NCBI GenBank assembly: GCA_910579175.1
Contig: CAJTTB010000004.1
Location: 77,081 to 141,080 of the forward strand
Length of the DNA stretch: 64,000 nt
Direction of reading: 5' to 3'
From: an uncultured Oscillospiraceae bacterium
Lineage (GTDB): Bacteria > Bacillota > Clostridia > Oscillospirales > Ruminococcaceae
A model generated the notes under the pieces. The model saw only the letters and a list, made by a program, of their open reading frames with translations. It was not told the DNA's origin and did not search any database. Shown here piece after piece: positions 17,499-26,003 of this stretch; position 1 is the first letter of the stretch, and every line of letters begins with the position of its first letter. A program made the position numbers and the translations under genes.

Positions 17499-18230
17499 TT
17501 GTATATTTTTGGTAAAACCGATATTGGTAAAATGAGATCATCGAATCAGGATGTGTATTATTTCTATCAATTAAATGAACAAGCTGCCTTTGGTTTGGTT
17601 TGTGATGGTATGGGTGGAGAAAATGGAGGACACATTGCAAGTGCCATTGCTAGTAATGTGATTTATCATAGCATCATAGAACATTATCAAGATGATATGA
17701 GTGATGATGAATATAAAAATTTATTGATTTCTTCCGTGAGCAGTGGAAATATTGCTGTTTATGATAAGTCTTTAGAAAATCAACACTATATGGGTATGGG
17801 GACGACTGTTGACTTACTTTTATTGGTGAAAGATAAGGCATATATTGCCCATGTTGGCGACAGTCGTGTCTATATGCTTCGTGATAAAGAGCTCTATCAG
17901 GTGACAAAGGATCACTCTATGGTGCAAACTCTTTTGGAACAGGGAAAGATTACACAAGATCAAGCACAACATCATCCACAAAAAAATATGATTACCCGTG
18001 CAGTTGGAGTAAGTTGTTTTGTGGACATTGATTATATTGAAATTAGCAATGTGTTGGATACCACCTTTTTGTTATGTTCAGATGGGTTGACAAATACTTG
18101 TACTGATGAGAAAATTCAAGATATATTAAATCAAACTTCTCCAGAAAAGGTATGTGATACATTGGTAACAATGGCAAACGATGCTGGTGGAATGGATAAT
18201 ATAACTGTTGTATATATGACAAATAGCTAA
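17499..18230 (+). CDS. prpC: PP2C-type Ser/Thr protein phosphatase
   Basis: 243 residues from TTG at 17499, behind AAGGAGGGG. Metal-binding motifs of the family are present: RSSNQD, VCDGMGGENGG, GDSRVYM, LCSDGLTN and GGMDNITV. It dephosphorylates PrkC and PrkC substrates. It sits three bases before prkC, the standard pair controlling cell-wall signalling and spore germination in Firmicutes. Confidence 0.95.
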   Translation: MYIFGKTDIGKMRSSNQDVYYFYQLNEQAAFGLVCDGMGGENGGHIASAIASNVIYHSIIEHYQDDMSDDEYKNLLISSVSSGNIAVYDKSLENQHYMGMGTTVDLLLLVKDKAYIAHVGDSRVYMLRDKELYQVTKDHSMVQTLLEQGKITQDQAQHHPQKNMITRAVGVSCFVDIDYIEISNVLDTTFLLCSDGLTNTCTDEKIQDILNQTSPEKVCDTLVTMANDAGGMDNITVVYMTNS

Positions 18231-18245
18231 GGAGTGAAAAAAGAT

Positions 18246-20390
18246 TTGAATAGATATATTGGAAAGCGGCTAGACGAGCGTTATGAGATTAAAGATTTAA
18301 TCGGCATTGGCGGAATGGCTGATGTATACAGAGCCTTTGACCTCGTAGAAAAAAAAGAAGTCGCAGTTAAGATATTAAAGGAAGAATATCTGACAAATGA
18401 AGACTTTAAGCGTCGTTTTCGCAATGAATCAAAGGCTATCGCAGTTTTGTCCCATCCGAATATCGTAAAAATCTTTGATGTAAGTTTTGAGGATCGCATA
18501 CAGTTTATTGTAATGGAATATATCAACGGAATTACATTAAAGGAATATATTGAGCAACAAAAAATTGTTTCGTGGAAAGAAGCTGTTCACTTTACTGTGC
18601 AGATACTGCGTGCATTACAACATGCTCACGATAATGGCATTGTTCATCGGGATGTAAAACCGCAAAATGTGATGCTATTACAAGATGGCACAGTAAAGGT
18701 GATGGATTTTGGGATTGCGCGTTTTGCAAGGGATAATGGCAGAACCATTTCAGAAAAGGCGATTGGTTCTGTACATTATATTAGCCCAGAACAGGCGCGT
18801 GGTGATGTGACAGATGAAAAAACAGACATTTATTCTGTAGGGGTATTATTATTTGAAATGCTGACTGGGAAGTTGCCCTTTGATGGGGATACCCCTGTAG
18901 CAGTGGCGATAAAACAAATGCAGGTGGAGGCAGAAAAACCCACCAGCTTAAATCCGAGTATTCCCGAAGGATTAGAAGAAATTGTAATTCGTGCGATGAA
19001 AAAAGACCCTGATTTGCGCTATCAAACGGCAGCAGAAATGCTTCGGGATATTGATGAATTTAAACGAAATCCCAATATTGTATTTGAATATAAATATTTC
19101 ATTGATAATGGAGATACCAAGTATTTTGACGCGGTTGGCAGTGATGTGCCCGCAACGATCAATAAAAGCAATGGAGGAGAGAAAGCACTTGTGAAGGAAA
19201 AAAAGCGAATTTCACCAACGATGCAGGTGTTGTTGGCGGTAACAGTTGCTTGTGTGATTATAGCTGTGATTGCAGTGGTTATTTTCTTTAATGCAATTCG
19301 GCAACCGACACCAGAGTTTCAGATGTATAATTTTATCAATCAGAAATATGAAGATATTATCAACAATTTAGATGCCTATGATAAAGCGGTTATTGTAAAG
19401 GGTTCTGAGGAATTAAGCGATCAATATGAAGCGGGATATGTAATAGACCAAGATCCCAAGCCCGGTTCTGCTGAAAAGGAAGGAACAAAAGTTACTTTGA
19501 CCATTAGTTCTGGTTTAAAATCCAAAACTGTGCCAGATGTATATGGAAAGGATAAAGCAGAGGCAGAACAGGAACTTAGAAATGCAGGCTTTGAAGTGAA
19601 TTTAGTGCGTACATTTAGTAAGACTATAGAAGAAAATAAAGTGATTTCTACCACTCCAGCGGCGGGAGAAACTGCAACGGTTGGGCAGGTTATCAATGTT
19701 TCTTATAGTGCAGGTGATTCTACCAATTCTGTGACAGTTCCAACTTTAATCAATATGACTGAGAATGCAGCCAAACAGCAGTTGATTTCTTTGGGATTGG
19801 TTCCAAAGGCGACTCCGAAAGATAGCGATAAACCAAAAGGAATGGTCGTCGGTCAGGCGCTGGTAGCAGGAAATGAAGTTACAATTGGGACAATTGTAGA
19901 GTTTTATGTCAGCAATGGAAAGCCTACAGAACAGAGCCAAACCATTGTGATTCCATTTGCAGCAGGTTTAATTGATGAAAGTTGTACCTTTGATCTTACT
20001 TTGGATGGTCAAAACGTAGGTGCAGTGTCATTTAATCCCGCAAGAGATGGCAATTTTACTTGGAGTTTTAAATCATATGGAGACAAACAGGTTGTTGTAA
20101 AGGTAAATGGCTATACATTTGCAATTATCAATATTAATTTTGATACTGGAGCACAACAGATGGAAGTACATCAGGATATTCCTAGCTTGCAAAAGCCAAT
20201 TGAGCCATCTTCAGAACCGTCTTCAGAGCCGCCATCTTCAGATGTATCACCTTCTAGCCCATCCTCTAGTCCGACTTCTCCCAGTGCACCTATGATAAAT
20301 GGTCCAAGTAGTAGTCATTCTCCAGCAGGTCCTTGGGAGGATGTACCTAGCGACGATACACATCAGCCGGCAGGTCCTTGGGAAGATTAG
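18246..20390 (+). CDS. prkC: PASTA-domain Ser/Thr protein kinase
   Basis: 714 residues if TTG at 18246 is the start (AAGGAG at 18229-18234); the GTG at 18234 overlaps that site. The kinase domain covers about 10-270, with GIGGMADV, AVKIL, HRDVKPQN and DFG. A juxtamembrane linker and one membrane helix (about 327-349) follow, then three PASTA repeats to about 560 that would bind muropeptides outside the cell. An Ig-like beta domain (about 565-630) and a Ser/Pro-rich tail complete it. The tail ends in two copies of PAGPWED, which I do not know from other PrkC proteins. Confidence 0.94.
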   Translation: MNRYIGKRLDERYEIKDLIGIGGMADVYRAFDLVEKKEVAVKILKEEYLTNEDFKRRFRNESKAIAVLSHPNIVKIFDVSFEDRIQFIVMEYINGITLKEYIEQQKIVSWKEAVHFTVQILRALQHAHDNGIVHRDVKPQNVMLLQDGTVKVMDFGIARFARDNGRTISEKAIGSVHYISPEQARGDVTDEKTDIYSVGVLLFEMLTGKLPFDGDTPVAVAIKQMQVEAEKPTSLNPSIPEGLEEIVIRAMKKDPDLRYQTAAEMLRDIDEFKRNPNIVFEYKYFIDNGDTKYFDAVGSDVPATINKSNGGEKALVKEKKRISPTMQVLLAVTVACVIIAVIAVVIFFNAIRQPTPEFQMYNFINQKYEDIINNLDAYDKAVIVKGSEELSDQYEAGYVIDQDPKPGSAEKEGTKVTLTISSGLKSKTVPDVYGKDKAEAEQELRNAGFEVNLVRTFSKTIEENKVISTTPAAGETATVGQVINVSYSAGDSTNSVTVPTLINMTENAAKQQLISLGLVPKATPKDSDKPKGMVVGQALVAGNEVTIGTIVEFYVSNGKPTEQSQTIVIPFAAGLIDESCTFDLTLDGQNVGAVSFNPARDGNFTWSFKSYGDKQVVVKVNGYTFAIININFDTGAQQMEVHQDIPSLQKPIEPSSEPSSEPPSSDVSPSSPSSSPTSPSAPMINGPSSSHSPAGPWEDVPSDDTHQPAGPWED

Positions 20391-20399
20391 GAGAAATTT

Positions 20400-21296
20400 A
20401 TGATGGAAAATCTTCAAAAGGGATTAATTGTCAAAGCATTGGGTGGTTTTTACTATGTTCAGATAAAAGATAACATCATAGAATGTCGGGCAAGAGGAAT
20501 TTTTCGCAAAAAAGAATTGTCTCCCGTTGTAGGGGATTATGTAACAGTACAAAAGACTGGCTCTGACACAGGAACAATTGAGGATATCATTGATAGAAAG
20601 AATTATCTCATTAGACCACCTTTGGCAAATTTAGATTATCTTTTGATTGTGACTTCAATTTGTGATCCAATACCCAATACAATTATCATTGACAAGTTGA
20701 TTGCAATCAGTGAATACAAACAGATTGAACCAATCATCATCATTACCAAAAACGATTTAGAAGATACCAAGGCATTACAACAGTGTTATGAACATGCTGG
20801 CTTTACAGTATTTTCAGTAAATTATCATACCAATGAATGGGTATCAGAAATAAAGCAGCGTTTAAAGGGCTGTGTTTGTGCTTTTGTTGGAAATACTGGT
20901 GTTGGAAAATCTAGTTTTTTAAATGTGCTCTGTCCCGATTTTCAGATTAAAACAGCTCAGATTAGTCAAAAGTTGGGCAGGGGAAAACATACAACACGTC
21001 ATGTGGAATTTTATTATTTACAAGATGTTAACACTTATATAGCAGATACCCCTGGATTTAGTTCGATTGATATGTTACAATATGATTTGATCCTAAAAGA
21101 TGATTTGCAATATTGTTTTCGTGAGTTTGAACCCTTTTTGGGGCGATGTAAATTTACTGGTTGTTCCCATACAGTAGAAAAAGGCTGTGCAGTCTTAGAG
21201 GCATTACAGAAGGGAGAAATTGAATCCTCCAGACATAAAAGCTATCTAGAGATGTATCAGCAAGCTAAAAACATCAAAGAATGGGAATTAAAATGA
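20400..21296 (+). CDS. rsgA: Ribosome small-subunit biogenesis GTPase RsgA
   Basis: 298 residues. An N-terminal OB fold is followed by a circularly permuted GTPase, with G4 TKND before G1 GNTGVGKSS and G3 DTPG. The C-terminal zinc site is CKFTGCSHTVEKGC. It matures the 30S subunit. TAGGAG supports either of two adjacent ATGs. In B. subtilis rpe lies between rsgA and thiN; here rpe is missing and a terminator follows. Confidence 0.95.
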   Translation: MMENLQKGLIVKALGGFYYVQIKDNIIECRARGIFRKKELSPVVGDYVTVQKTGSDTGTIEDIIDRKNYLIRPPLANLDYLLIVTSICDPIPNTIIIDKLIAISEYKQIEPIIIITKNDLEDTKALQQCYEHAGFTVFSVNYHTNEWVSEIKQRLKGCVCAFVGNTGVGKSSFLNVLCPDFQIKTAQISQKLGRGKHTTRHVEFYYLQDVNTYIADTPGFSSIDMLQYDLILKDDLQYCFREFEPFLGRCKFTGCSHTVEKGCAVLEALQKGEIESSRHKSYLEMYQQAKNIKEWELK

Positions 21297-21355
21297 GCTT
21301 AAAGTTGGTTGTATTCCAATTCCCCTTTTTTTAATACAATTGACTTTTTTAAGCT

Positions 21356-21380
21356 AAGGCGGACGAGTGTCCGCCTTTTT
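21356..21380 (+). terminator. Terminator after rsgA
   Basis: Stem AAGGCGGAC / GTCCGCCTT with a GAGT loop and a T-run. It ends the long rsmB-rsgA transcript just before thiN, so thiN needs read-through or its own promoter. Confidence 0.9.
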
Positions 21381-21404
21381 AATTGATAGAAGGGATTTGT
21401 TTTT

Positions 21405-22037
21405 GTGAAAACTTGCTATATTTTTGGTGCAGCTCCTATTAGCAATTATAACGATATTCAGTTACAGCTTGGACCAGAAGATATTGTCATCTGTGCTGAT
21501 GGAGGCTCTCGGCACGCGGCTGCATGTGAGATTGTTCCCGATTGGATTGTCGGTGATTTTGATTCTAGTCAGATGGCAATAGACTCCTCCAATATCATTC
21601 GCGTAAAACCTGAAAAGGATAATACAGATATGGAATTGGCAATCAACCATGGTATTTCATTGGGATATCAGAACTTTGTGATATATGGCGCATTGGCAGG
21701 CAGATTTGATCATGCCATGGCAAATATCCAAATGATGGCTTCTATGATAAAACGTCAGATTCATATTACACTGGAAGATGAACAAAATCGATGTTGGATG
21801 ATACAAAATGAACAGGTTGTTTTGCAAAAAAATCGATTTCCTTATGTATCTGTTTTTTCTTTTAGTGAATATTGTTATGGTGTAACCTTAATGGGAATGA
21901 AATATCCATTGACAAATTATACTTTGACCAATGTTTCCGCTGGACTGTCGGTCAGCAATGAAATACTGGGTCAAGAGGCTTCTATTGAAGTTCAGAAAGG
22001 AATTTTATTGATTATTTGTTCGAAAGATAAAAAATAA
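21405..22037 (+). CDS. thiN: Thiamine pyrophosphokinase
   Basis: 210 residues from a GTG start with AAGGG upstream. Catalytic-domain motifs: CADGGSRHA, DWIVGDFDS, KDNTDMELAI and GALAGRFDHAMAN (usually GALGGR). It converts thiamine to thiamine pyrophosphate with ATP. No thiamine riboswitch is seen upstream. Repeat copy D directly follows the stop. Confidence 0.93.
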   Translation: MKTCYIFGAAPISNYNDIQLQLGPEDIVICADGGSRHAAACEIVPDWIVGDFDSSQMAIDSSNIIRVKPEKDNTDMELAINHGISLGYQNFVIYGALAGRFDHAMANIQMMASMIKRQIHITLEDEQNRCWMIQNEQVVLQKNRFPYVSVFSFSEYCYGVTLMGMKYPLTNYTLTNVSAGLSVSNEILGQEASIEVQKGILLIICSKDKK

Positions 22038-22038
22038 G

Positions 22039-22099
22039 GTATATTTTTTGTTATTGCGCGAACCACCAACCAAATTGGTTGCTCTGTAATCAAAAACAG
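22039..22099. repeat. Dispersed palindromic repeat, copy D
   Basis: Shares the 20-base left end AGGTATATTTTTTGTTATTG with copy B. The core CAACCAAATTGGTTG is a perfect stem with compensating changes relative to copy B (GCCAAC/GTTGGC becomes AACCAA/TTGGTT). It lies directly after the thiN stop codon. Confidence 0.75.
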
Positions 22100-22139
22100 T
22101 GTGAATTTTCGAAAATATAAATTGGTATTTAGATTTTAA

Positions 22140-22174
22140 AAACGCCTATGTAGTTTGATACTACATAGGCGTTT
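22140..22174. terminator. Strong hairpin after thiN
   Basis: A perfect 15-bp stem (22140-22154 with 22160-22174), loop TTGAT. The T-run is short, so termination is likely but not certain. Confidence 0.7.
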
Positions 22175-22275
22175 ATTGGTTGATAATCGATGATAGAAAA
22201 ATTTAGATATCATAAATAAGAATTTGTTTAGCCGATTATTTTTACCCATTGGATAAAATATATTACAAGCGAGTG

Positions 22276-22303
22276 TGTAACTTTTTGGATTTGTGATCGT
22301 GTA
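22276..22303 (+). promoter_or_regulatory. Possible ECF-type autoregulatory promoter
   Basis: GTAAC (22277-22281) and CGTGTA (22298-22303), with 16 bases between AAC and CGT, resemble ECF sigma promoters (AAC at -35, CGT at -10). The position just before the sigma gene fits autoregulation as in B. subtilis sigY. This is inference from one site. Confidence 0.35.
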
Positions 22304-22335
22304 TAGAATATCAGAGATAAAAGAAGGTGTATTGC

Positions 22336-22869
22336 TTGGATGATAATATGTTGATGAAATTGGTACAGCAAGGAGATAAAGATGCATATAACCGCCTAGT
22401 ATTAAAGTATATGGATACAGCGACTTTATTTGCAAACAGCTTTGTGAAAAACTATGATACTGCACAAGATATTGTTCAGGATTGTTTTGTAAAGATTTAT
22501 ATCAACTGTGATAGATATCATTTTAATTATACATTTAAAACATTTTTATTTCATGTTGTCCGGAATCGATGTATTGATGTGTTGCGAGTGGAGAGTCCTG
22601 GGAAAATAGTGGAATTCAGTCCAATATTTGAAGTTCAAGACCAATATACCCCTGAAAATTTGTTGTTGAAAAAGGAGATGTTATCAAATATTTTCCATCA
22701 GCTTGACCAACTTCCAGAACACTATAAAACAGCAATTTATCTTTATTCAGTAGAACAGATGAGCTATCAACAGATTGCAAAAATCATGAAGAAAACAGTA
22801 TCTCAGATTAAAATTATCATTTATCGTGGAAGACAAAAATTAAAAAAACAAGTGAAGGGGGTTTTATAA
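22336..22869 (+). CDS. ECF-family RNA polymerase sigma factor
   Basis: 177 residues from TTG at 22336, seven bases after GAAGG. Region 2 is visible as YNRLVLKYMDTATLFANSFV with DTAQDIVQDCFVKIY; region 4 is LPEHYKTAIYLYSVEQMSYQ with a helix-turn-helix ending at about residue 170. No region 3 is present, as is normal for ECF factors. It begins an operon with a small membrane protein and an ABC transporter, an arrangement like the sigY-yxlCDEFG operon of B. subtilis. Confidence 0.88.
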   Translation: MDDNMLMKLVQQGDKDAYNRLVLKYMDTATLFANSFVKNYDTAQDIVQDCFVKIYINCDRYHFNYTFKTFLFHVVRNRCIDVLRVESPGKIVEFSPIFEVQDQYTPENLLLKKEMLSNIFHQLDQLPEHYKTAIYLYSVEQMSYQQIAKIMKKTVSQIKIIIYRGRQKLKKQVKGVL

Positions 22870-23139
22870 ATGAAGGATAGAGATATTTTTTTAGCGCATA
22901 TGTGGCAAAAAGTTGATTCTTTAGAATTTGAAGAACGCCAAAAACAATTGGTCAAGCAGCGAAATAAATTATTTTTTTGGCGAATGTTTTTGCTATACTT
23001 GTGTTTCTTTGTGGGGTTGCTGGCAGTAATTGTCATTGTTGTCTTTTACTCGGTTGCTTATCTATTATTTGTTGTGTTGATGATTTTTATGATAGTTGCT
23101 TATTGTATAGATGGTGCTATAGGTAGAAAAAAGGAGTAG
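22870..23139 (+). CDS. Small two-helix membrane protein, candidate anti-sigma factor
   Basis: An 89-residue protein whose ATG follows the sigma stop codon directly. A charged N-terminal 35 residues would be cytoplasmic; two membrane helices follow (about 36-58 and 60-82), then a basic end. Size, topology and position match YxlC-like regulators in sigma-Y-type operons, so anti-sigma activity is a reasonable guess, but no zinc-anti-sigma motif is present. Confidence 0.65.
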   Translation: MKDRDIFLAHMWQKVDSLEFEERQKQLVKQRNKLFFWRMFLLYLCFFVGLLAVIVIVVFYSVAYLLFVVLMIFMIVAYCIDGAIGRKKE

Positions 23140-23144
23140 AATTG

Positions 23145-23861
23145 ATGAATACAGAAATTGTAATTGAGAATCTTTGTAAGAATTTTGGAACAAAAAAAGC
23201 GCTAAATCAAGTGTCTTTTAAGATTGAAGAGGGTATGTTTGGTCTTTTGGGGAGAAATGGAGCAGGGAAAACTACATTGATGAGAATTTTGGCAACATTG
23301 CTTCATAAGTCTGCGGGCAATATTACAATTTGTGGAATACCTGTTGAACAGTCTAAGGAGATTCGCAAAATTGTCGGTTATCTTCCCCAGGATTTTTCTG
23401 TTTATCCAAATATGTCAGTTTATGAGGCGATGGATTATCTTGGTGTTTTATCAAATCTTTCTAAATCAGTTAGAAAAGAGCGTATTTTTAAACTTTTAAA
23501 GCTGGTAAATTTAGATGATTGCCATAAGGTAAAGGTAAAAGCACTGTCTGGTGGTATGAGAAGGCGTTTGGGGATTGCACAGGCGATTTTGCATGAACCT
23601 AAGGTTTTAATTGTAGATGAGCCAACAGCGGGATTGGATCCAGAAGAGCGGGTAAGGTTTCGCAATTTGCTCTGTGAGATTGCACAAAATCGAATCGTGT
23701 TGTTATCAACTCACATTGTGGAAGATATAGAAAAGACTTGTAAGCAAATTGCTGTGCTAAATCATGGAGAAATCCTATATTTTGGGACATTGCAGGACTT
23801 TGTAGGCGATCAAGAAGGGTTGGAAGAAGCCTATATGAAAAGAATGGAGGGACAGTCTTAA
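23145..23861 (+). CDS. ABC transporter ATPase subunit
   Basis: 238 residues from the ATG eight bases after AAGGAG. Walker A GRNGAGKTTLMR, signature LSGGMRRRLGIAQ, Walker B VLIVDEPTAGLDPEE and the switch His in STHIVEDIE are intact. It belongs to the drug/peptide export (CcmA-like) class. Its stop overlaps the permease start (TAATG), which indicates translational coupling. Substrate unknown. Confidence 0.92.
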   Translation: MNTEIVIENLCKNFGTKKALNQVSFKIEEGMFGLLGRNGAGKTTLMRILATLLHKSAGNITICGIPVEQSKEIRKIVGYLPQDFSVYPNMSVYEAMDYLGVLSNLSKSVRKERIFKLLKLVNLDDCHKVKVKALSGGMRRRLGIAQAILHEPKVLIVDEPTAGLDPEERVRFRNLLCEIAQNRIVLLSTHIVEDIEKTCKQIAVLNHGEILYFGTLQDFVGDQEGLEEAYMKRMEGQS

Positions 23862-25156
23862 TGTTGTTGTTAAAAGAATGCAAACAGATTTTAAGAAGTA
23901 TTATCTATTTTGTGTTTATTGGGATTGTAATTGCATTTTATGTAACACAGTTTGAGGGTTATCAAGATGATATTAGGGCTGCTCAAAATCCAAATGCCGT
24001 ATATGATTTTAGAAATCCCTTGCAAAAGCCTCCAGAGGGATTGGAAAGTTATGGAGTGAAATCAGCAGAAATACCAGAGCAAGTTGTCCCCAATGCAATT
24101 ACTGCACTGCTACAGGAAATGCAAGGAGGAAAGTTTGTGACCTATCCGGTGGGATTTTATAAAACGGTTCGACTTAATGATAAAGAATTGTCAAAGATAC
24201 AAGATATATTAGAAGAAATAACAGGTTTATCCTATTCTGATTTGGTACAAAAACTCATGCAAGAAGAACAACAGAAGCTCACCATGAGTCAAGATGGTGG
24301 GTGGATTATGTCAGAACCGATTCAGATAGAGATTACTTCCCAAGTTTCTTATGAGCAGTTCTGTGAGAAGATGGGGCAGGTAGATAAGATATTGGGGGGA
24401 GGTTCTGATTATGCTCCAGCAAATCTAAAGGGATTTGGCTCAGAATCCATTACTTATGAAGAGGCTTTGAAACAATTTGAATCAGCAAAAAATCAAGATA
24501 ATGTAACAGGGGGATATGCTAGATTATTTTGTGATTATATGGGGATTGTTTTGGCGCTATTTAGTGTTTTTATTCCAGTTTCAAACTTAATGAGGGATAG
24601 AAAAGCCGATATGTTAGAGGTAATTTATTCTAGAAAGATAAGTTCAACAAGATTTATTTGTACTCGTTATATTGCAAATACAATTATGATATTGTTGCCG
24701 ATGTTGTTATTGTCTTTTATACCATTGGTATCTTTAAGTGTCTATGGAGCAGAAGCCCATCTGTCGGTTGACTATCTGGCATTTGTCAAGTATATTTTCG
24801 CATGGCTTTTGCCCACAGTGATGATAACTGTTTCAGTTGGATTTTTATTTACAATTTTAACAGATACCCCATTGGGGATTTTAGTGGGATTTATTTGGGG
24901 ATTTTTAAGTCTCTTTACTGGAAAATTAAGTGGAGATTATGGATTTAGAGTGCTAATTCGTCACAACAGTACCATTGGTAGGGATATCATAGATACTGCA
25001 ATGAATGAGATTATCTTTAATCGTGTATTTTATGTAGTGATTGCAATTTTTATATTATTGATATCCGTTTGGATTTATGAGAAAAAGAGAAGAGGGTGTA
25101 TTGATATTGGCGGGAATCTGCGCAAAATATTGGGACGTATTAAAGGTACAAATTAA
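23861..25156 (+). CDS. ABC-2 type permease with large extracytoplasmic domain
   Basis: 431 residues. One N-terminal membrane helix (about 11-29) is followed by roughly 200 soluble residues expected outside, then five or six membrane helices (about 225-425). The basic segment LMRDRKADMLEVIYSRKISS between helices is typical of ABC-2 permeases. It is translationally coupled to the ATPase. The C-terminal 80 bases overlap the longest reading of the next permease. Confidence 0.85.
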   Translation: MLLLKECKQILRSIIYFVFIGIVIAFYVTQFEGYQDDIRAAQNPNAVYDFRNPLQKPPEGLESYGVKSAEIPEQVVPNAITALLQEMQGGKFVTYPVGFYKTVRLNDKELSKIQDILEEITGLSYSDLVQKLMQEEQQKLTMSQDGGWIMSEPIQIEITSQVSYEQFCEKMGQVDKILGGGSDYAPANLKGFGSESITYEEALKQFESAKNQDNVTGGYARLFCDYMGIVLALFSVFIPVSNLMRDRKADMLEVIYSRKISSTRFICTRYIANTIMILLPMLLLSFIPLVSLSVYGAEAHLSVDYLAFVKYIFAWLLPTVMITVSVGFLFTILTDTPLGILVGFIWGFLSLFTGKLSGDYGFRVLIRHNSTIGRDIIDTAMNEIIFNRVFYVVIAIFILLISVWIYEKKRRGCIDIGGNLRKILGRIKGTN

Positions 25157-25745
25157 ATTGGGATTTATCGTCCATTTGGGATGTTCTTTGCTTGTGTTGT
25201 TGTTGACACCAGTGATATTTGGTATTAAAAATTTGGATGCAATTGCTTCCAGTTTTGTGTTAGAGCGCTTTGTAGCATTGATTGGAATTATCTTAATCAC
25301 ACCGCTGTTTTTGCCAGAGCAGAATCCTTCTGTACAGGAAATCAGTGAATCCAAATACACTTCTTTGATTGGGATTTATCTTGTGAGATTATGCTTGGCG
25401 ATAGCTGCAACCATATTGCTAGTGGGTGTATTTTTGGTTATCATGCAGATGAATATGTGTTCCTTTCCAACTTTCCAGTTTTGGATTGGAACATTTGCGA
25501 CTGCTTTTGGATTGGGCAGTTTGGGATTTATGTCTTATGCTTTGTCTGAAAATTTGGTGGTGGGATATTTGGTTCCATCGGCGTTTTATTTGATGAATTT
25601 GGTAACAGGCAGCAAATTGGGTTATTTTTATTTATTTTCCTTGTCAATCAATCAGATGTTGGAGAAATATATCTGGTTGGCGATGGGGATTGGATTGATT
25701 GTAATTGGGCTAGTTTTTCGTTATTTTAAGCGTATCACAAGGTAA
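25101..25745 (+). CDS. Second ABC-2 permease subunit
   Basis: 214 residues from TTG at 25101; TTG at 25107 is equally possible, with AGAGGG upstream, and an ATG at 25077 lacks a ribosome binding site. Six membrane helices can be drawn. The start overlaps the end of the first permease in another frame, so the two are probably coupled and form a heterodimer with the ATPase at 23145. Confidence 0.75.
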   Translation: MILAGICAKYWDVLKVQIKLGFIVHLGCSLLVLLLTPVIFGIKNLDAIASSFVLERFVALIGIILITPLFLPEQNPSVQEISESKYTSLIGIYLVRLCLAIAATILLVGVFLVIMQMNMCSFPTFQFWIGTFATAFGLGSLGFMSYALSENLVVGYLVPSAFYLMNLVTGSKLGYFYLFSLSINQMLEKYIWLAMGIGLIVIGLVFRYFKRITR

Positions 25746-25755
25746 AAGAGAAAAA

Positions 25756-25799
25756 AAGATGGTGAAAGTAAAAAAAGACTTTCACCATTTTGTTGTTTC
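25756..25799 (+). terminator. Terminator of the sigma-ABC operon
   Basis: Stem ATGGTGAAAGT / ACTTTCACCAT (25759-25769 with 25778-25788) followed by TTTTGTTGTTT. Confidence 0.85.
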
Positions 25800-25802
25800 T
25801 GA

Positions 25803-25810
25803 CATAGAAT
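25803..25810 (+). promoter_or_regulatory. Possible SigE -10 element of the spoVM operon
   Basis: CATAGAAT differs by one base from CATACAAT, a form of the mother-cell SigE -10 box. It lies 16 bases before the ribosome binding site of the first ORF. A clear SigE -35 is not visible. spoVM in B. subtilis is SigE-dependent, which motivates the guess. Confidence 0.3.
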
Positions 25811-25840
25811 AAGACATCATTGAGAAAGGGAGGGATTACG

Positions 25841-25984
25841 ATTCGGATAAAACGTGGTTGCAGAGGTAAAGGAAGTATTCTAATTGGAGGGGGATTAATT
25901 GGTTTACTCTGTTATGCCTTCCCTGGAATATTGTTGATTGTATCAGTATTTTTAATTGTAGCAGGAATTGTGATTCTGCCATAA
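25841..25984 (+). CDS. Short glycine-rich hydrophobic protein with an apparent AUU start
   Basis: 47 codons reading RIKRGCRGKGSILIGGG and then a long hydrophobic run to ILP. AAGGGAGGG (25826-25834) is a strong ribosome binding site, but the only in-frame codon at proper spacing is ATT at 25841. No ATG, GTG or TTG lies between it and the hydrophobic core, and a TTG at 25820 precedes the binding site. The product would be a single- or double-span membrane protein with a basic, Cys-containing N-terminus. It lies 19 bases before spoVM, so a sporulation role is likely but unproven. Not recognised as a named family. Confidence 0.55.
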   Translation: MRIKRGCRGKGSILIGGGLIGLLCYAFPGILLIVSVFLIVAGIVILP

Positions 25985-26003
25985 TTGTTAGGAGGAATTG
26001 ATT

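Noticed and set aside
21381..21404. Thiamine riboswitch upstream of thiN
   Set aside because: Only 24 bases lie between the rsgA terminator and thiN, with no THI-box motif.
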